Source: Vicia villosa (taxonomy: Eukaryota; Streptophyta; Magnoliopsida; Fabales; Fabaceae). Taken from it: a DNA stretch of 64,000 nucleotides. Positions 34,376-44,586 of this stretch are shown piece after piece. The translations under genes and the position numbers were made by a program. The DNA lies in assembly GCF_029867415.1 (NCBI RefSeq), contig NC_081185.1:47500766-47564765 (forward strand), given 5' to 3'. Under the pieces are notes generated by a model. The model worked only from the letters and a program-made list of their open reading frames with translations. It made no database searches and was not told where the DNA came from. Position 1 is the first letter of the stretch. Every line of letters starts with the position of its first letter.

Positions 34376-36250
34376 TGATAACGCAAAAATGTATCGTTTA
34401 TTTGGCTTGATTTACATATATTATTTCCCTATTTTATCTTAATTATGTTGCTTTATGTTGGTATTATGCTGGTATTTTCATTGTTTTAGGTTTTATGTTC
34501 GTTTTGAGGACTATTTGTGAAAAGGAGAAGAAATGGAGCTAAATCCACTACTATTTATGCTTAAAAGATGAAAAAGGGGTGCTGAAGTAAGAAAGGGGTG
34601 CAAAGAGACCCAATTGTGCAAAGATGCAAGCCCAATCCACGAAGATAGAGGGAGATGCCCATCTCCAAATGGAGACCCCCGTCTCCAAATGGAGACCCCC
34701 GTCTCCTAAGTTGAGATGCCCATCTCCAAAGTTGGAGACCCCCGTCTCCAAAGGCCCAAAGCCCACAAATGACCACGTCACAAATGGAGACGCCCGTCTC
34801 CAACCCTCCCTAAAAAAGCTCCACTTGAGACGCACGTCTCAAGTCTGTTTGCCTAGTCTTCCTGAAGAAGTGGAGACGTGCGTCTCCCAAGTCTGCGTCA
34901 GAAGGTGCTATATTCACGGAACGAAACTGCCTACGCTCAGCTATAAAAGGAGACTGATACTTCAGTTTCCAGTGTCCGAGTTTTTCAGCAAGGATCAACA
35001 TTTTAGTTTTAAGCTTTCGTATTATTTTTATTCCAGTATTTTATTTCCAGCATTATATTTCCAGCAATTATTTTCTATCCCGTTCATCTTTTCTCACAAC
35101 AATTTCTCCACCGGAAATTGTTGTGAACCTTTTACTGGATCTAACCTTACGTTAGATCATAGTATTTTATTTCCTTGTTTTTATAATTATTTGATTGAAG
35201 AATTTATCGAAGAACAATCCAACCGATTTGTGGTGGAGGTTCGAGTACTTGAAGATCTAAAGATTTATTCCAGATTAATTTTATTCAGGTTTATTATTTA
35301 CCGCCTCTATTTATATTTATTTGCATGATATATTTTATGCCATTTAATATGCCATTTAATATGCCTAATATTATGAACCGAATTTATTTATGCATGTTTA
35401 ACCATATTAATATGTCTGGCTAATTTATTTAGATATCGGTATGTAAAGTAAGTTAACCGTGGGATCCGAAATAAATTGGCTTAATTATGTTTTATTAAAT
35501 ATCACTTGTTTTTGGTTTGTATGTCTAATTTAATTAGTAAGTCTTAAAACCAATAGAGCGAAAGTTTGAGGGCTTAAGACGGTCAAAGGTTAAAATCAAT
35601 AGAGCGAAAGTTTGAGATCTTTAACTGGATAGTAGACATAGGACATTGGTTTTAAGGATGGCGAAAGCGTATTAGAACTAATTAGAACTTATTTACTTTC
35701 AAAAAGTGTTTTTATTCCCGCGCGGGATGGCGAAAGCGTACGTTAGGGATATTAGCATGTTCCGAGTCAACAGAGCGAGAGTTTGAGATTAGGAGATTTA
35801 AGTAGATAACGACTTCATAAAACAAGCATTTTATTAACTATGTTGTTTTCAAAAAGCGTTTCTAAATCTGGTGGGATGGCGAAAGCGTACATTAAGAGTT
35901 AGGACCGTAGTCTGAATCAATAGAGCGAGAGTTTGAGAGGAGGACTTTTAAATAACATAGTTAGTAAAGATCTTTGATTTAATTAGAATCTGGCCAATGG
36001 AACTTCGGATCACCTAAGTTAGATGAAATACATACTGATATCCGCTTGTTATTATATTTTACCTAGATTTAAGATTTTAGTTTCCCCATTTATAAAAAAT
36101 CCAAATATCATTAGCCTTAGCTTTACATAGTAACTATAGATAACGGTAGGTCGATTTATAGTCTCTGTGGATTCGATATCTTTTAAAACTACATGACACG
36201 ACTGTGCACTTGCAGTTATCCCGACTAATAGACACGTAAAGTCGCGATCA
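34376..36250 (+). repeat. LTR4 of the Athila-like array
   Basis: 1875 bp: 21 bp shorter through loss of one 20-bp minisatellite unit and one A before GAGACCCAA. It ends GTCGCGATCA and is followed by the TSD GCTGT. Confidence 0.97.
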
Positions 36251-36255
36251 GCTGT
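36251..36255. repeat. Target-site duplication GCTGT (right copy)
   Basis: Matches 23626-23630 and closes the array insertion. Confidence 0.97.
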
Positions 36256-37557
36256 CCAAGCATACAGCCCATGGATTCTTCTAACACAGTAAGGTACATG
36301 ATTAATGGTCTCCCTTCAACTGGAGGAATCAATATTGGTGGTTCTAACAGGTATTCCTTGATACTGTCGAACGCTTTCTGGCAATCTTCAGTCCATACAA
36401 CCCCTTGATCTTTGCGGAGAAGCTTGAAAATTGGCCCACAAGTAGCAGTCATTTGAGAGATGAATCTGGAGATATAGTTCAATCGTCCGAGAAATCCTCT
36501 TACTTGCTTTTCAGTTTTTGGTGCAGGCATCTCTTGAATAGCTCTGACTTTGTCGGGATCTACTTCAATACCTCTTTGGCTGACAATGAAACCCAAGAGT
36601 TTTCCAAATCTAACCCCAAAAGTACATTTGTTAGGATTCAAGCGAAGCTGATATTTCCTTAGTCGTTGAAACAACTTCAAAAGGTATTCAACGTGTTCTT
36701 CTTCTGTGCTGGACTTGGCTATCATGTCGTCCACATAAACTTCTATTTCTTTATGCATCATGTCATGAAAGAGAGTAGTCATCGCCCTTTGGTAAGTTGC
36801 GCCTGCATTCTTTAATTCAAACGGCATCACTTTGTAGCAAAAGGTACCCCATGGGGTGATGAAAGATGTCTTCTCCATGTCTTCGGGAGCCATCTTGATC
36901 TGATTATAACCGGAGAACCCGTCCATGAAGGAAAAGACGTTGAACTTAGCGGTGTTATCAACCAGCATGTCGATATGTGGTAACGGAAAGTCATCTTTTG
37001 GACTGGCCTTGTTCAAGTCACGGTAGTCAACACACATTCTGACTTTGCCATCTTTCTTCGGAACTGGCACTATGTTGGCCAACCATTGAGGATACTCAGA
37101 GGTGACAAGAAAACCTGCGTCGAGTTGTTTTTGAACTTCCACTTTGATCTTGTTAGCCATATCAGGGTGAGTCCTTCGCAATTTCTGCTTAACTGGCGGA
37201 CATTCTGGCTTCAGTGGCAAGTAATGCTGAACAATATTGGTATCCAACCCAGGCATGTCTTGGTAGGACCAGGCAAACACGTCAACATATTCTTTGAGAA
37301 GGTCTGTCAACTTACTCTTGATATCAGCATCAAGCAGCGATCCAATGGTCACTTCTTTTTTGTCTTCTTCAGAACCCAAGTTAATCTTTTCTAAAGGCTC
37401 TTTGTGAGGCAGAATGGCTCTTTCCTCGTGCTTAAGTAATCGAGAGATCTCGTCCGGGATCTCCTCTTCTTCCTCTTCTTCGGCTTCGAACACAGGAAAC
37501 TCAAAGTTGGGAGAGGGCATAGGGTTATTGCATTCAATGGGTTTATCAATAGTAAAT
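36256..37557 (-). pseudogene. pol: Ogre pol, N-terminal part: reverse transcriptase
   Basis: The frame opens at or before 37557 after the proposed intron. An acidic linker (AEEEEEEEIPDEI) is followed by the RT domain: WLANIVPVPKKDGKVRMCVD, FSFMDGFSGYNQI, catalytic YVDDM at 36723-36737, LLGFIVSQRGIEVDPDKV, and the RT connection up to ESMGCMLG. There the nested array cuts the gene. The canonical MPFGLKNA motif reads MPFELKNA here, a G-to-E change that may impair the enzyme. The rest of the polyprotein is at 21489-23630. An ATG at 37565 could start a separate product if the intron is not removed. Confidence 0.93.
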
Positions 37558-37913
37558 CTGCACATGTGATTTATATTTATTTCAGAAAATTTATGAATGC
37601 AGGAGTGTATGCAGATTTTTTTTGAAAAAGTTTTTTTTTTTATTTTGGTTTTTTAGGATTACCATTTCCAGAAAAAAAGCAAAAATAAAACATATAATGT
37701 AGGGAATTCAAAATGACACTTTATTTATGATTCATATTTGAAACAAAGCCCTAAACACAAACTCATTTGTCTTGGGCAGGACAAAGAGGGAAACTTTTAA
37801 AACAAAGCCCTACACACAAAGTTATTTGGGCGGAACATTTAAAAGCAAAGCCCTATAAAACATCTCTCTGCTTTGGGCAAGGCAGGAGGTCAAAATAACA
37901 GCGAGGTGATTAC
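37558..37913 (-). other. Putative Ogre intron between protease and RT (356 bp)
   Basis: On the minus strand the donor is CAAA|GTAATC (GT at 37913-37912), overlapping the gag-protease stop codon. The acceptor is TGTGCAG|ATTTAC (AG at 37559-37558). Removing it joins the gag-protease frame to the RT frame without a shift. An intron at this place is an established Ogre feature. These exact sites are my inference; the acceptor has only a weak pyrimidine tract. Confidence 0.7.
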
Positions 37914-40900
37914 TTTGAGCGGCGAACAACATTCGGAACGTCGACAGCCTTCCAGTAGCAACGAACTCCTCTGTGTATTATGTATTCAGGAAAATTCTCC
38001 TCAGAATTATCTTCAGTATTGACATTGACCGCTGGTCGAGCAGGATTTGAAGGTCCTGGTTTGTCAACCTTGTTCTTTGTAGAGTTGAAACGGTCTTCTT
38101 CTACTTCTTGAAGAGCGTAAGACGAGTCACAATCTTCAGAATTTTCAGGATGTATTTCCCAGTCTCCAGGATGAAGAGACTCATTGTCAGAGACACTTTC
38201 CGAGTCAGTTGCGGGACCATCTTCCCCTTCATCTTCAAAAATGGCATTTATGTGATAATAACCACCTTCAGGATTATAAACCTTGGCAGATGCATTAAAG
38301 CTGAAATCTTCAGTAATTTCAGGCTGCTGAGAAAATTGACAGGGCTGATAAGCCTCTTCTGGTTGACTATTATATTCAAAGGAATCTCCCCATCCAGTTG
38401 GTTGGATATCTTCCATCGCAATCTTTGAACTTTCAGGCGCAGTATATTTCACCATGTAATCAAATTTTCCACTTGGTTGTCCCAAGGTGTCCCAGATCTC
38501 TGCAGGAACCGGCTCAGTTTCTTTGCCTTTGGATTTCTCTGACGGAGGGTATGGTTCTTCCTGAGATATGTATCCCGAGTCATTGAGATAACATTTCCAT
38601 TCTTCTTCATCATCGGAGAGACCTTCTTCGATGCATCCTTCGATAAGGACATTAACCTCTTGAGGAATTGGGTTAAGGAATCCTCCACTAATGAATGTTT
38701 CCTTGATCGGACGAAGGGTTTCATCCTTCTTGGTGCAGTTTGAGAATGTTTGTGAACATCCGAGACCTGCTCTAGTTTCATTCTTGGTAGGGATCACAAC
38801 TTGCCCCCAGCCAGTGGTAGTTCCATCTTTCACTACTTTTACCGCCTCTTTGTAAGAAGAGATCGATGCTTTCTTCATGGAAGATTCGTCTTCTAAAGAG
38901 AGACCTTGGAACTGTGTTCCTTCCACATCATCAGCACTGATGAAAGAGAAATTGGATAAATGGCTCACCATCAAGGCTTGTTCTCCACTTATTGTTACCA
39001 ATTTTCCATTTGTTACAAATTTTAACTTTTGATGGAGCGTAGAAGTTACTGCCCCTGCTTCATGGATCCATGGTCGTCCTAATAGACAGCTATAAGCAGC
39101 TTGAATGTCCATGACCTGGAAGGTGATTTGAAATGTATGCGGACCAATTGTCATGGGAAGGTTGACTTCGCCAATAACAGATTTTCGCGATCCATCAAAT
39201 GCTTTGACTACTACACCACTGAACTTCATAGGCATTCCTTGGTAAGACAAGCGAGCAAGAGTCGTCTTTGGCATCACATTCAAGGAAGATCCGGTGTCTA
39301 CCAACACATTGGACAAAGAGTCTGACTGACAGTTCATAGAAATGTGCAAAGCAAGATTGTGATTTCTACCCTCCTCGGGGAGTTCTTCATCACAGAAGCT
39401 TAAATTGTTACAAGCTGTTATGTTAGCTATTATCCCATCAAAGTGGTCAACAGTCACATCATGGTCTACAAAAGCTTGATCTAAGACCTTCATCAGGGCT
39501 TCCCTGTGGGCTTCTGAATTCAACAGCAATGAAAGTATTGAGATTTTTGAAGGAGTCTGCATAAGCTGATCCACAATCTTGTATTCACTTCTTTTGATAA
39601 GCTTCAAAATTTCATCAAAATCTGGATTGACATTGGTTCCACTGGATTGACCAACATCAGCGTTTGTATTACTGACAGGAGTTTCCTCAGGATTCCCCAC
39701 TGGTGTATTAACAGGATTTTGCCCAGTTACAGGAGTACTAGGCTGCTTTGAAGGTAGTGGAGTATACACACGTCCACTTCTTGTTACTCGACTCACATCA
39801 GCGATGTTTTCGACAAATGAGAGAGTTGGTAAAGGAACTTCTTGTCCATCCTTTATCATTGTTGCATTGTAGTTGTATGGAACTGCCTTGTCAGAGTCAT
39901 AAGGAACAGGTCCAGGTAGACAAATGATCAAAGGAGCAACAGGAACCCTTGGCTTGTTGTAATTAACTTCTATGCGCTCGGGCATGTTGAAATGAGGAAC
40001 GATGACGTTAACTGTAGGCATTTCCGAGTTGATATCTGAGACTAAAAGCTCATGCGGATAACATCCTATCATGTTAACTTCATTTTCATCCCTATTTCTG
40101 TAGATCTCAATAGTACCATTATCTAGCAAAACTTGGAGATCTCTTCTCACAATTGAACACCCGTGAGGATCCACACAACATATTCTACAGGAACCGTATT
40201 GATGCTGGCGAAAATTCTGCCCCCGACAAAGAGTAGCGTGCATTTGTACCAAATCTGCTCTTGAGAAGTTGATATTATAGACTCGGTATTGGCCAGGACA
40301 TCCATACACCATGTTCACAACATGCCCTCCATGATTGGGTAGCGGATTTGCTTGCACATTAGGGTTCAAATTTCTGAAAGAGAGAAGATTAGATCTAACC
40401 AACCTCTGAACTTCATATTTCAAAGCTATGCAATGCTCAAGATCATGGCCAGGTGCCCCTTGATGATAAGGGCATGAAACCTCAGCTTTGTACCACCATG
40501 GGAGTCTCTCAGGTACTGGTGGTGGTGCTTTAGTTTGAATAAGGCCTCTTTCAATCAGTGCAGGGTACAATTCTGTGTAGGTCATCGGAATCGGATCGAA
40601 CTGTGGAGCTCTTTGCACACGATTCTGATTGTTGTTAAGTTGTTGAGCCTGTTGTCGAGGCTGTTGTTGTTGAAACTGCGGGGTAAATCCCGGATTTGGC
40701 GCTGTATTAACGACTGGCGCAATAGCAGAAACCTGTTGTTGACGACTGACATTTCCTCTTGGCCTCCCTTGGGATACCATGTCAACACTTTGTTCTTTCT
40801 TCTTTGGGAAACCACTTCCGAACTTTTTGGTTCCACTTGAAGATCCACCTTCTTTAGTCAGACGTCCGGTTCGGACTCCTTCTTCTAAACGCATCCCCAT

Positions 40901-41916
40901 GTTTACCATTTCGGTGAAATCACTTGGAGCACTAGCAATCATGCGTTCATAATAAAACGGACTGAGAGTATTCAAAAAGATCTTTGTCATCTCTTTCTCT
41001 TTTAATGATGGATTAATCTGAGCAGCAGTTTCTCTCCATCGTTGGGCATACTCTTTGAAAGCTTCATGATCTTTCTGAGCCATGGACCGAAGCTGATCTC
41101 TGTCTGGAGCCATATCCGAGTTATACTTGTATTGTCGGACAAAGGCCTCACCTAGGTCATTGAATGTTCGAATATTAGTGCTATCCAAGCCTGTGTACCA
41201 CTTCAGTGCGGCACCAGTCAAACTGTCTTGAAAGTAATGGATAAGCAACTGATGATTATCTGCATAAGTAGACATCTTTCTGGCATACATCACGAGATGA
41301 CTTTGCGGACAAGAACTACCTTTGTACTTCTCAAAGTCTGGGACCTTGAATTTAGCAGGTATTTGTACACTGGGAACCAAACATAGCTCCTGGGCATTCT
41401 TTCCAAACAAATCTTTTCCACGGATAGCTTTAACTTCCAACTGCATCTTGTTAAACTGCTCTTGGAGATCTCCCACAAGATTACGCTGATTTGTGCTATC
41501 ACCTTGATCATGATAAATCTCAAGACCGTAGGGGTCGGAACTGTCATAGTGGGTTGAGAAAGTGCCATAGTGATTTGGGAAAAAGTTTCCCCTGAATGTG
41601 GAATAAATGCCGAACCTTGTGCAGCAGGCGCTTCAGTTGTGGCTGTTTGAACCCCAGAGAAATTATGGCGGAAACCTGTACCAAAACTGAAAGGCGGGCC
41701 CCAACCTTCTGGCATAGAGAAAGATGGAATACCGAATGCAACTGTAGAAACTGGAGTAGTGACTTCAGATGTTACCGTTGCTTGACTGTTGGGTGGTGGC
41801 GGCTGATTCTGTGCGGCCATCAAGGAGTCAACCAGAGTAGTGAGATTTTCCAACTTTTCCTGAAGAGTGGTCACTGTACCACGGAGCTCAATATTCTCTT
41901 GTTCAGAGTGTTCCAT
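37914..41916 (-). pseudogene. gag-pro: Ogre gag-protease (one frameshift)
   Basis: The frame starts at the ATG at 41916 (MEHSEQENIEL, coiled-coil-like start, then a P/S/T-rich stretch). Near 41535-41545 a small indel shifts frame, and the rest runs to 37910 in a 1188-codon frame. Domains: retrotransposon Gag (FKVPDFEKYKGSSCPQSHL; ALKWYTGLD), a C-P-Y-H...GH...C pseudo-knuckle, and the aspartic protease with catalytic DTG (D at 39296-39298, residue 727 of the second frame) and LLGRPWIHEAGAV. The C-terminal tail is acidic. The stop falls inside the splice donor of the following intron. With the intron spliced, Gag-Pro-Pol would be one polyprotein. Apart from the single frameshift it looks intact. 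Confidence 0.93.
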
Positions 41917-42248
41917 TACTCTTCTTCTGCTTGAACGAGTATTGTATCTGTGATCTGATTGCGAGCGCGGTCGAGAAACTTTGAGACGCGACAGCTTGAC
42001 GATCTATTGGAGAAAGATCCAAAAGATGAGACTCTATACAACAGACTCGATATGCAGAATGATGTATGCAAAGAGAAATTTTTATGATTTTTCCAAACAT
42101 TTTAAAGATTATTTCCTTGCAAACATTTGAACACAAACAATTCTTTTATTCATTCATTTTTTATTTTTATTGCAATAATGGGAAATGTTACAACATTGGA
42201 GCGTAGCTCCTTACAGAATCAAATGATACATGAAAATCTAAACAAATC
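41917..42248 (-). other. Spacer between Ogre ORF1 and gag
   Basis: 332 bp without a supported frame; the ORF1 stop is at its right edge and the gag ATG at its left. Confidence 0.8.
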
Positions 42249-43778
42249 TTAAACATCTTCATCAGACGAAGAACCAAATGCATTGTGCAGCTTGAGCTTC
42301 ATGATTTCTTTCCCATAGTAAGCTTTCAACTCGGCCTTTTCAGCTCTCAGCTTGTCAACCACATTCTTCCAATTGTCAGGAGTTGGAGCGTTGCTTGTTG
42401 AGCCTTCAAGCTTTTTCTTGCTTTCTTTGATGTATCTTCTGATTGCGGCATCTTTCCGACGGATCTTCTCATCTTTGTTCATGAGCCATCCATCCTGATA
42501 ATAGAGAGTTTCTTCATGTTCTTTCACTTGTTTCTTCAACTTTCTGTTTTCCACATCAGTTCTTCGAAATTTTTCTTTCCAAGCGTCTTTTTCTATCCTC
42601 ATCTTGGTCAGAGTGTCTTGGTATTCCTCCATAGCAGGAATGTTGGGTCGTTGAGGTACCACAGGGAACATGGGTTTTTCATAATCATAAGGCATTTGAA
42701 ACTCCCTTGCTCTTTTCTTCACCCAACAGGTATAGGCGTTCGTAGCAATACAGTTCTTTATCTCACCTTTTTCTTTCCATCGGATGTCGTACCAGGCTTT
42801 CACCATTTTTGTTTTCAACCCTTGGGGATCATTTCCTTCCTGATAGAAGTAGCTTTCCACTGTAGGGCCAATGGGTTTAGTTGAATTTGCATACCCGAGT
42901 TGTCGTCGGGCTAGGACCGGATTGTAGTTAATTCCTCCTTGTGTACCAATGAGGGGTACGTTGGCGAATTCTCCACAACTTTCAATGGTTTCTGTACCGC
43001 AGCGAGCCAAGGTATACCACTGAATATCATTATTAGTAAGAGACATAAGTCTTTGAGACCAACGTAAACCTTCCCGGTTTTCCGTGAAGATGGGAGACTT
43101 AGGTAAGTGTGAAACAATCCATTTAAACAACAGAGGTGCACAACATACAATAATTCCACCACCTTGGTGATTCCTATGATGGACAGAGAAATACATGTCA
43201 CCAAGCAGAGTCGGAACGGGATTTCCATTCAAAAAGACCTTTATGGCATTGATATCAACAAAGTCGTCGATATTGGGAAACAGAACCAACCCATAGATGA
43301 GCAAGGCTAGTACAGCTTCAAAAGCTATCATGCTACCAGTCTCGATGAAATCAAAGGCTCTCTTTATTAGAAACTGTGAAGGCAAACCTGGAAGGTTTCC
43401 TTTGGTAGTCCAATTACTCTCTATTTCAGATTTCTTCAAGTGGGTACCTGTTGCAATGACTGGTGACTTAGGAATGGCTTCCAAACCATTGAAAGGTATT
43501 TTGTCAGACACAGGAATACCCAAAAGATTGGCATATTCTTCCAAGGTTGGTACTAACTGATAGTCTGGAAAGGTAAAACACCGGTAGACGGGATCATAAA
43601 ACTGAACCAGAGTTTTGAGAAGTCCTTCATCAACATGAGTGTTCAAGATAGGCAAAAGCTTTCCATGGCTTTTCCTAAAATCAGAAGGATCTTGTACAAA
43701 AGACGCTAACTCTTTCAGTCTTTCCACATTAGGCTCTTTGAAACCGTACCTCTTGGTATGCCTTTTTACCCACTCCAT
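42249..43778 (-). CDS. Ogre ORF1 protein (509 aa), intact
   Basis: The first ORF after the 5' leader; an ORF upstream of gag is characteristic of Ogre. The N-terminal half resembles the plant-mobile-domain-like family: FTFPDYQLVPTLEEYANLLG at residues 68-87, then hydrophobic helices around 150-200 (IAFEAVLALLIYGLVLFPNI). A W-rich middle follows (WYDIRWKEKGEIKNC). The C-terminal 130 residues are lysine/glutamate-rich and coiled-coil-like (KEKFRRTDVENRKLKKQVKE), ending SSSDEDV. I see no enzyme motif. Function is unknown; being uninterrupted while gag and pol carry breaks is worth noting. It lies 332 bp upstream of gag on the same transcript. Confidence 0.9.
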   Translation of the reverse strand: MEWVKRHTKRYGFKEPNVERLKELASFVQDPSDFRKSHGKLLPILNTHVDEGLLKTLVQFYDPVYRCFTFPDYQLVPTLEEYANLLGIPVSDKIPFNGLEAIPKSPVIATGTHLKKSEIESNWTTKGNLPGLPSQFLIKRAFDFIETGSMIAFEAVLALLIYGLVLFPNIDDFVDINAIKVFLNGNPVPTLLGDMYFSVHHRNHQGGGIIVCCAPLLFKWIVSHLPKSPIFTENREGLRWSQRLMSLTNNDIQWYTLARCGTETIESCGEFANVPLIGTQGGINYNPVLARRQLGYANSTKPIGPTVESYFYQEGNDPQGLKTKMVKAWYDIRWKEKGEIKNCIATNAYTCWVKKRAREFQMPYDYEKPMFPVVPQRPNIPAMEEYQDTLTKMRIEKDAWKEKFRRTDVENRKLKKQVKEHEETLYYQDGWLMNKDEKIRRKDAAIRRYIKESKKKLEGSTSNAPTPDNWKNVVDKLRAEKAELKAYYGKEIMKLKLHNAFGSSSDEDV

Positions 43779-44568
43779 AACCTAATCCTATAATGTTTGC
43801 AAAGAAAATTCTCTAATTGTTTGGAAAAAATCATGTTTTTAAGGAAAAAGATTTTTTTTTTTTTATTTGGTTTTTATGGATGTATGAATGCATGGATGCA
43901 TGGATGCCACATATTCAAACATGGTAAAGCGAACATGGTAACGCAAACATGGTACTGTAAACATGGCAACACAAACATGGTAACACAAACATGGTACACA
44001 CAGGTTCAAAGGTCCAGCGTCACGAGCATGAGGTCAGAGAACCAAATATGGGATAGTTCTAGTTAATCACCTGCAAAACATGTTCTACTGATACGTCAGA
44101 GTCTACATTTTTCTTTTGGATATTACCGGCTTTCCACAATTAAACTCATGAGCCAGCAATATTCTCAAGAAAAACTCGTCTGAGTGTGGTTCTCCGCATG
44201 ACAACTAATCCAAGTCTTCACCTGAATAGTTTCTGCACCACAACCTAATAAGGCCAGGATGGGTTGGGGTTCTACAGTCTCTCAGCTTCTACAGTTCAAT
44301 GAAAGCAACAATGTCTTCGCAATTAACTCGCTAAACATATATTACAAACAAGGAACCTCCACTGAGCGGAAGGATTCTCACGTGCGCCTGCACATGACTA
44401 TACCCTCCACCTAATTTCTTATGTGTACTTAATTCGGGTTAGGATTTGTCCATAATGTATCACTTGTAACAGAACCACGCAAGTAACAGAACCAAAGAAC
44501 CAAACAAGAACAAAATAAAAACAAAACAAATAGAAATAACCCTTTCTTTGGAAACAATAAAAAGATGG
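43779..44568 (-). other. Ogre 5' leader between PBS and ORF1
   Basis: Non-coding. Contains about six ACATGGTAA/ACATGGTAC repeats (43918-43996) and ATGCATGGATG repeats (43877-43905). On the sense strand these give CCATGTTTG and CATCCATGCAT words, including upstream ATGs. An 89-codon plus-strand frame is a repeat by-product. Confidence 0.75.
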
Positions 44569-44586
44569 TCCCCAGTGAAGTCGCCA
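44569..44586 (-). other. Ogre primer-binding site
   Basis: The minus strand reads TGGCGACTTCACTGGGGA, six bases after the 5' LTR end. Ogre primes from tRNA-Arg; the TGGCGACT...TGGGGA form is the family's usual PBS as I recall it. I did not check it against a tRNA sequence. Confidence 0.75.

Larger units (their letters stand above)
23631..36250 (+). mobile_element. Athila-like non-autonomous LTR element expanded into a four-LTR array
   Basis: Order: LTR1 (23631-25526), full internal region (25527-28611), LTR2 (28612-30507), short internal (30508-31493), LTR3 (31494-33389), short internal (33390-34375), LTR4 (34376-36250). The single GCTGT TSD flanks the whole array. LTR2-to-LTR3 and LTR3-to-LTR4 spacings are both exactly 2882 bp. 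Both short internals lack the same 2099 bp. They share three bases that differ from the full internal region (near 27909, 28248 and 28342 in its coordinates), so they descend from one shortened unit. PBS type, post-ORF motif and PPT are Athila-like. No protease, RT or integrase is present. Confidence 0.95.

Noticed and set aside
42516..42884. 122-codon plus-strand frame
   Set aside because: Antisense shadow of the intact Ogre ORF1.
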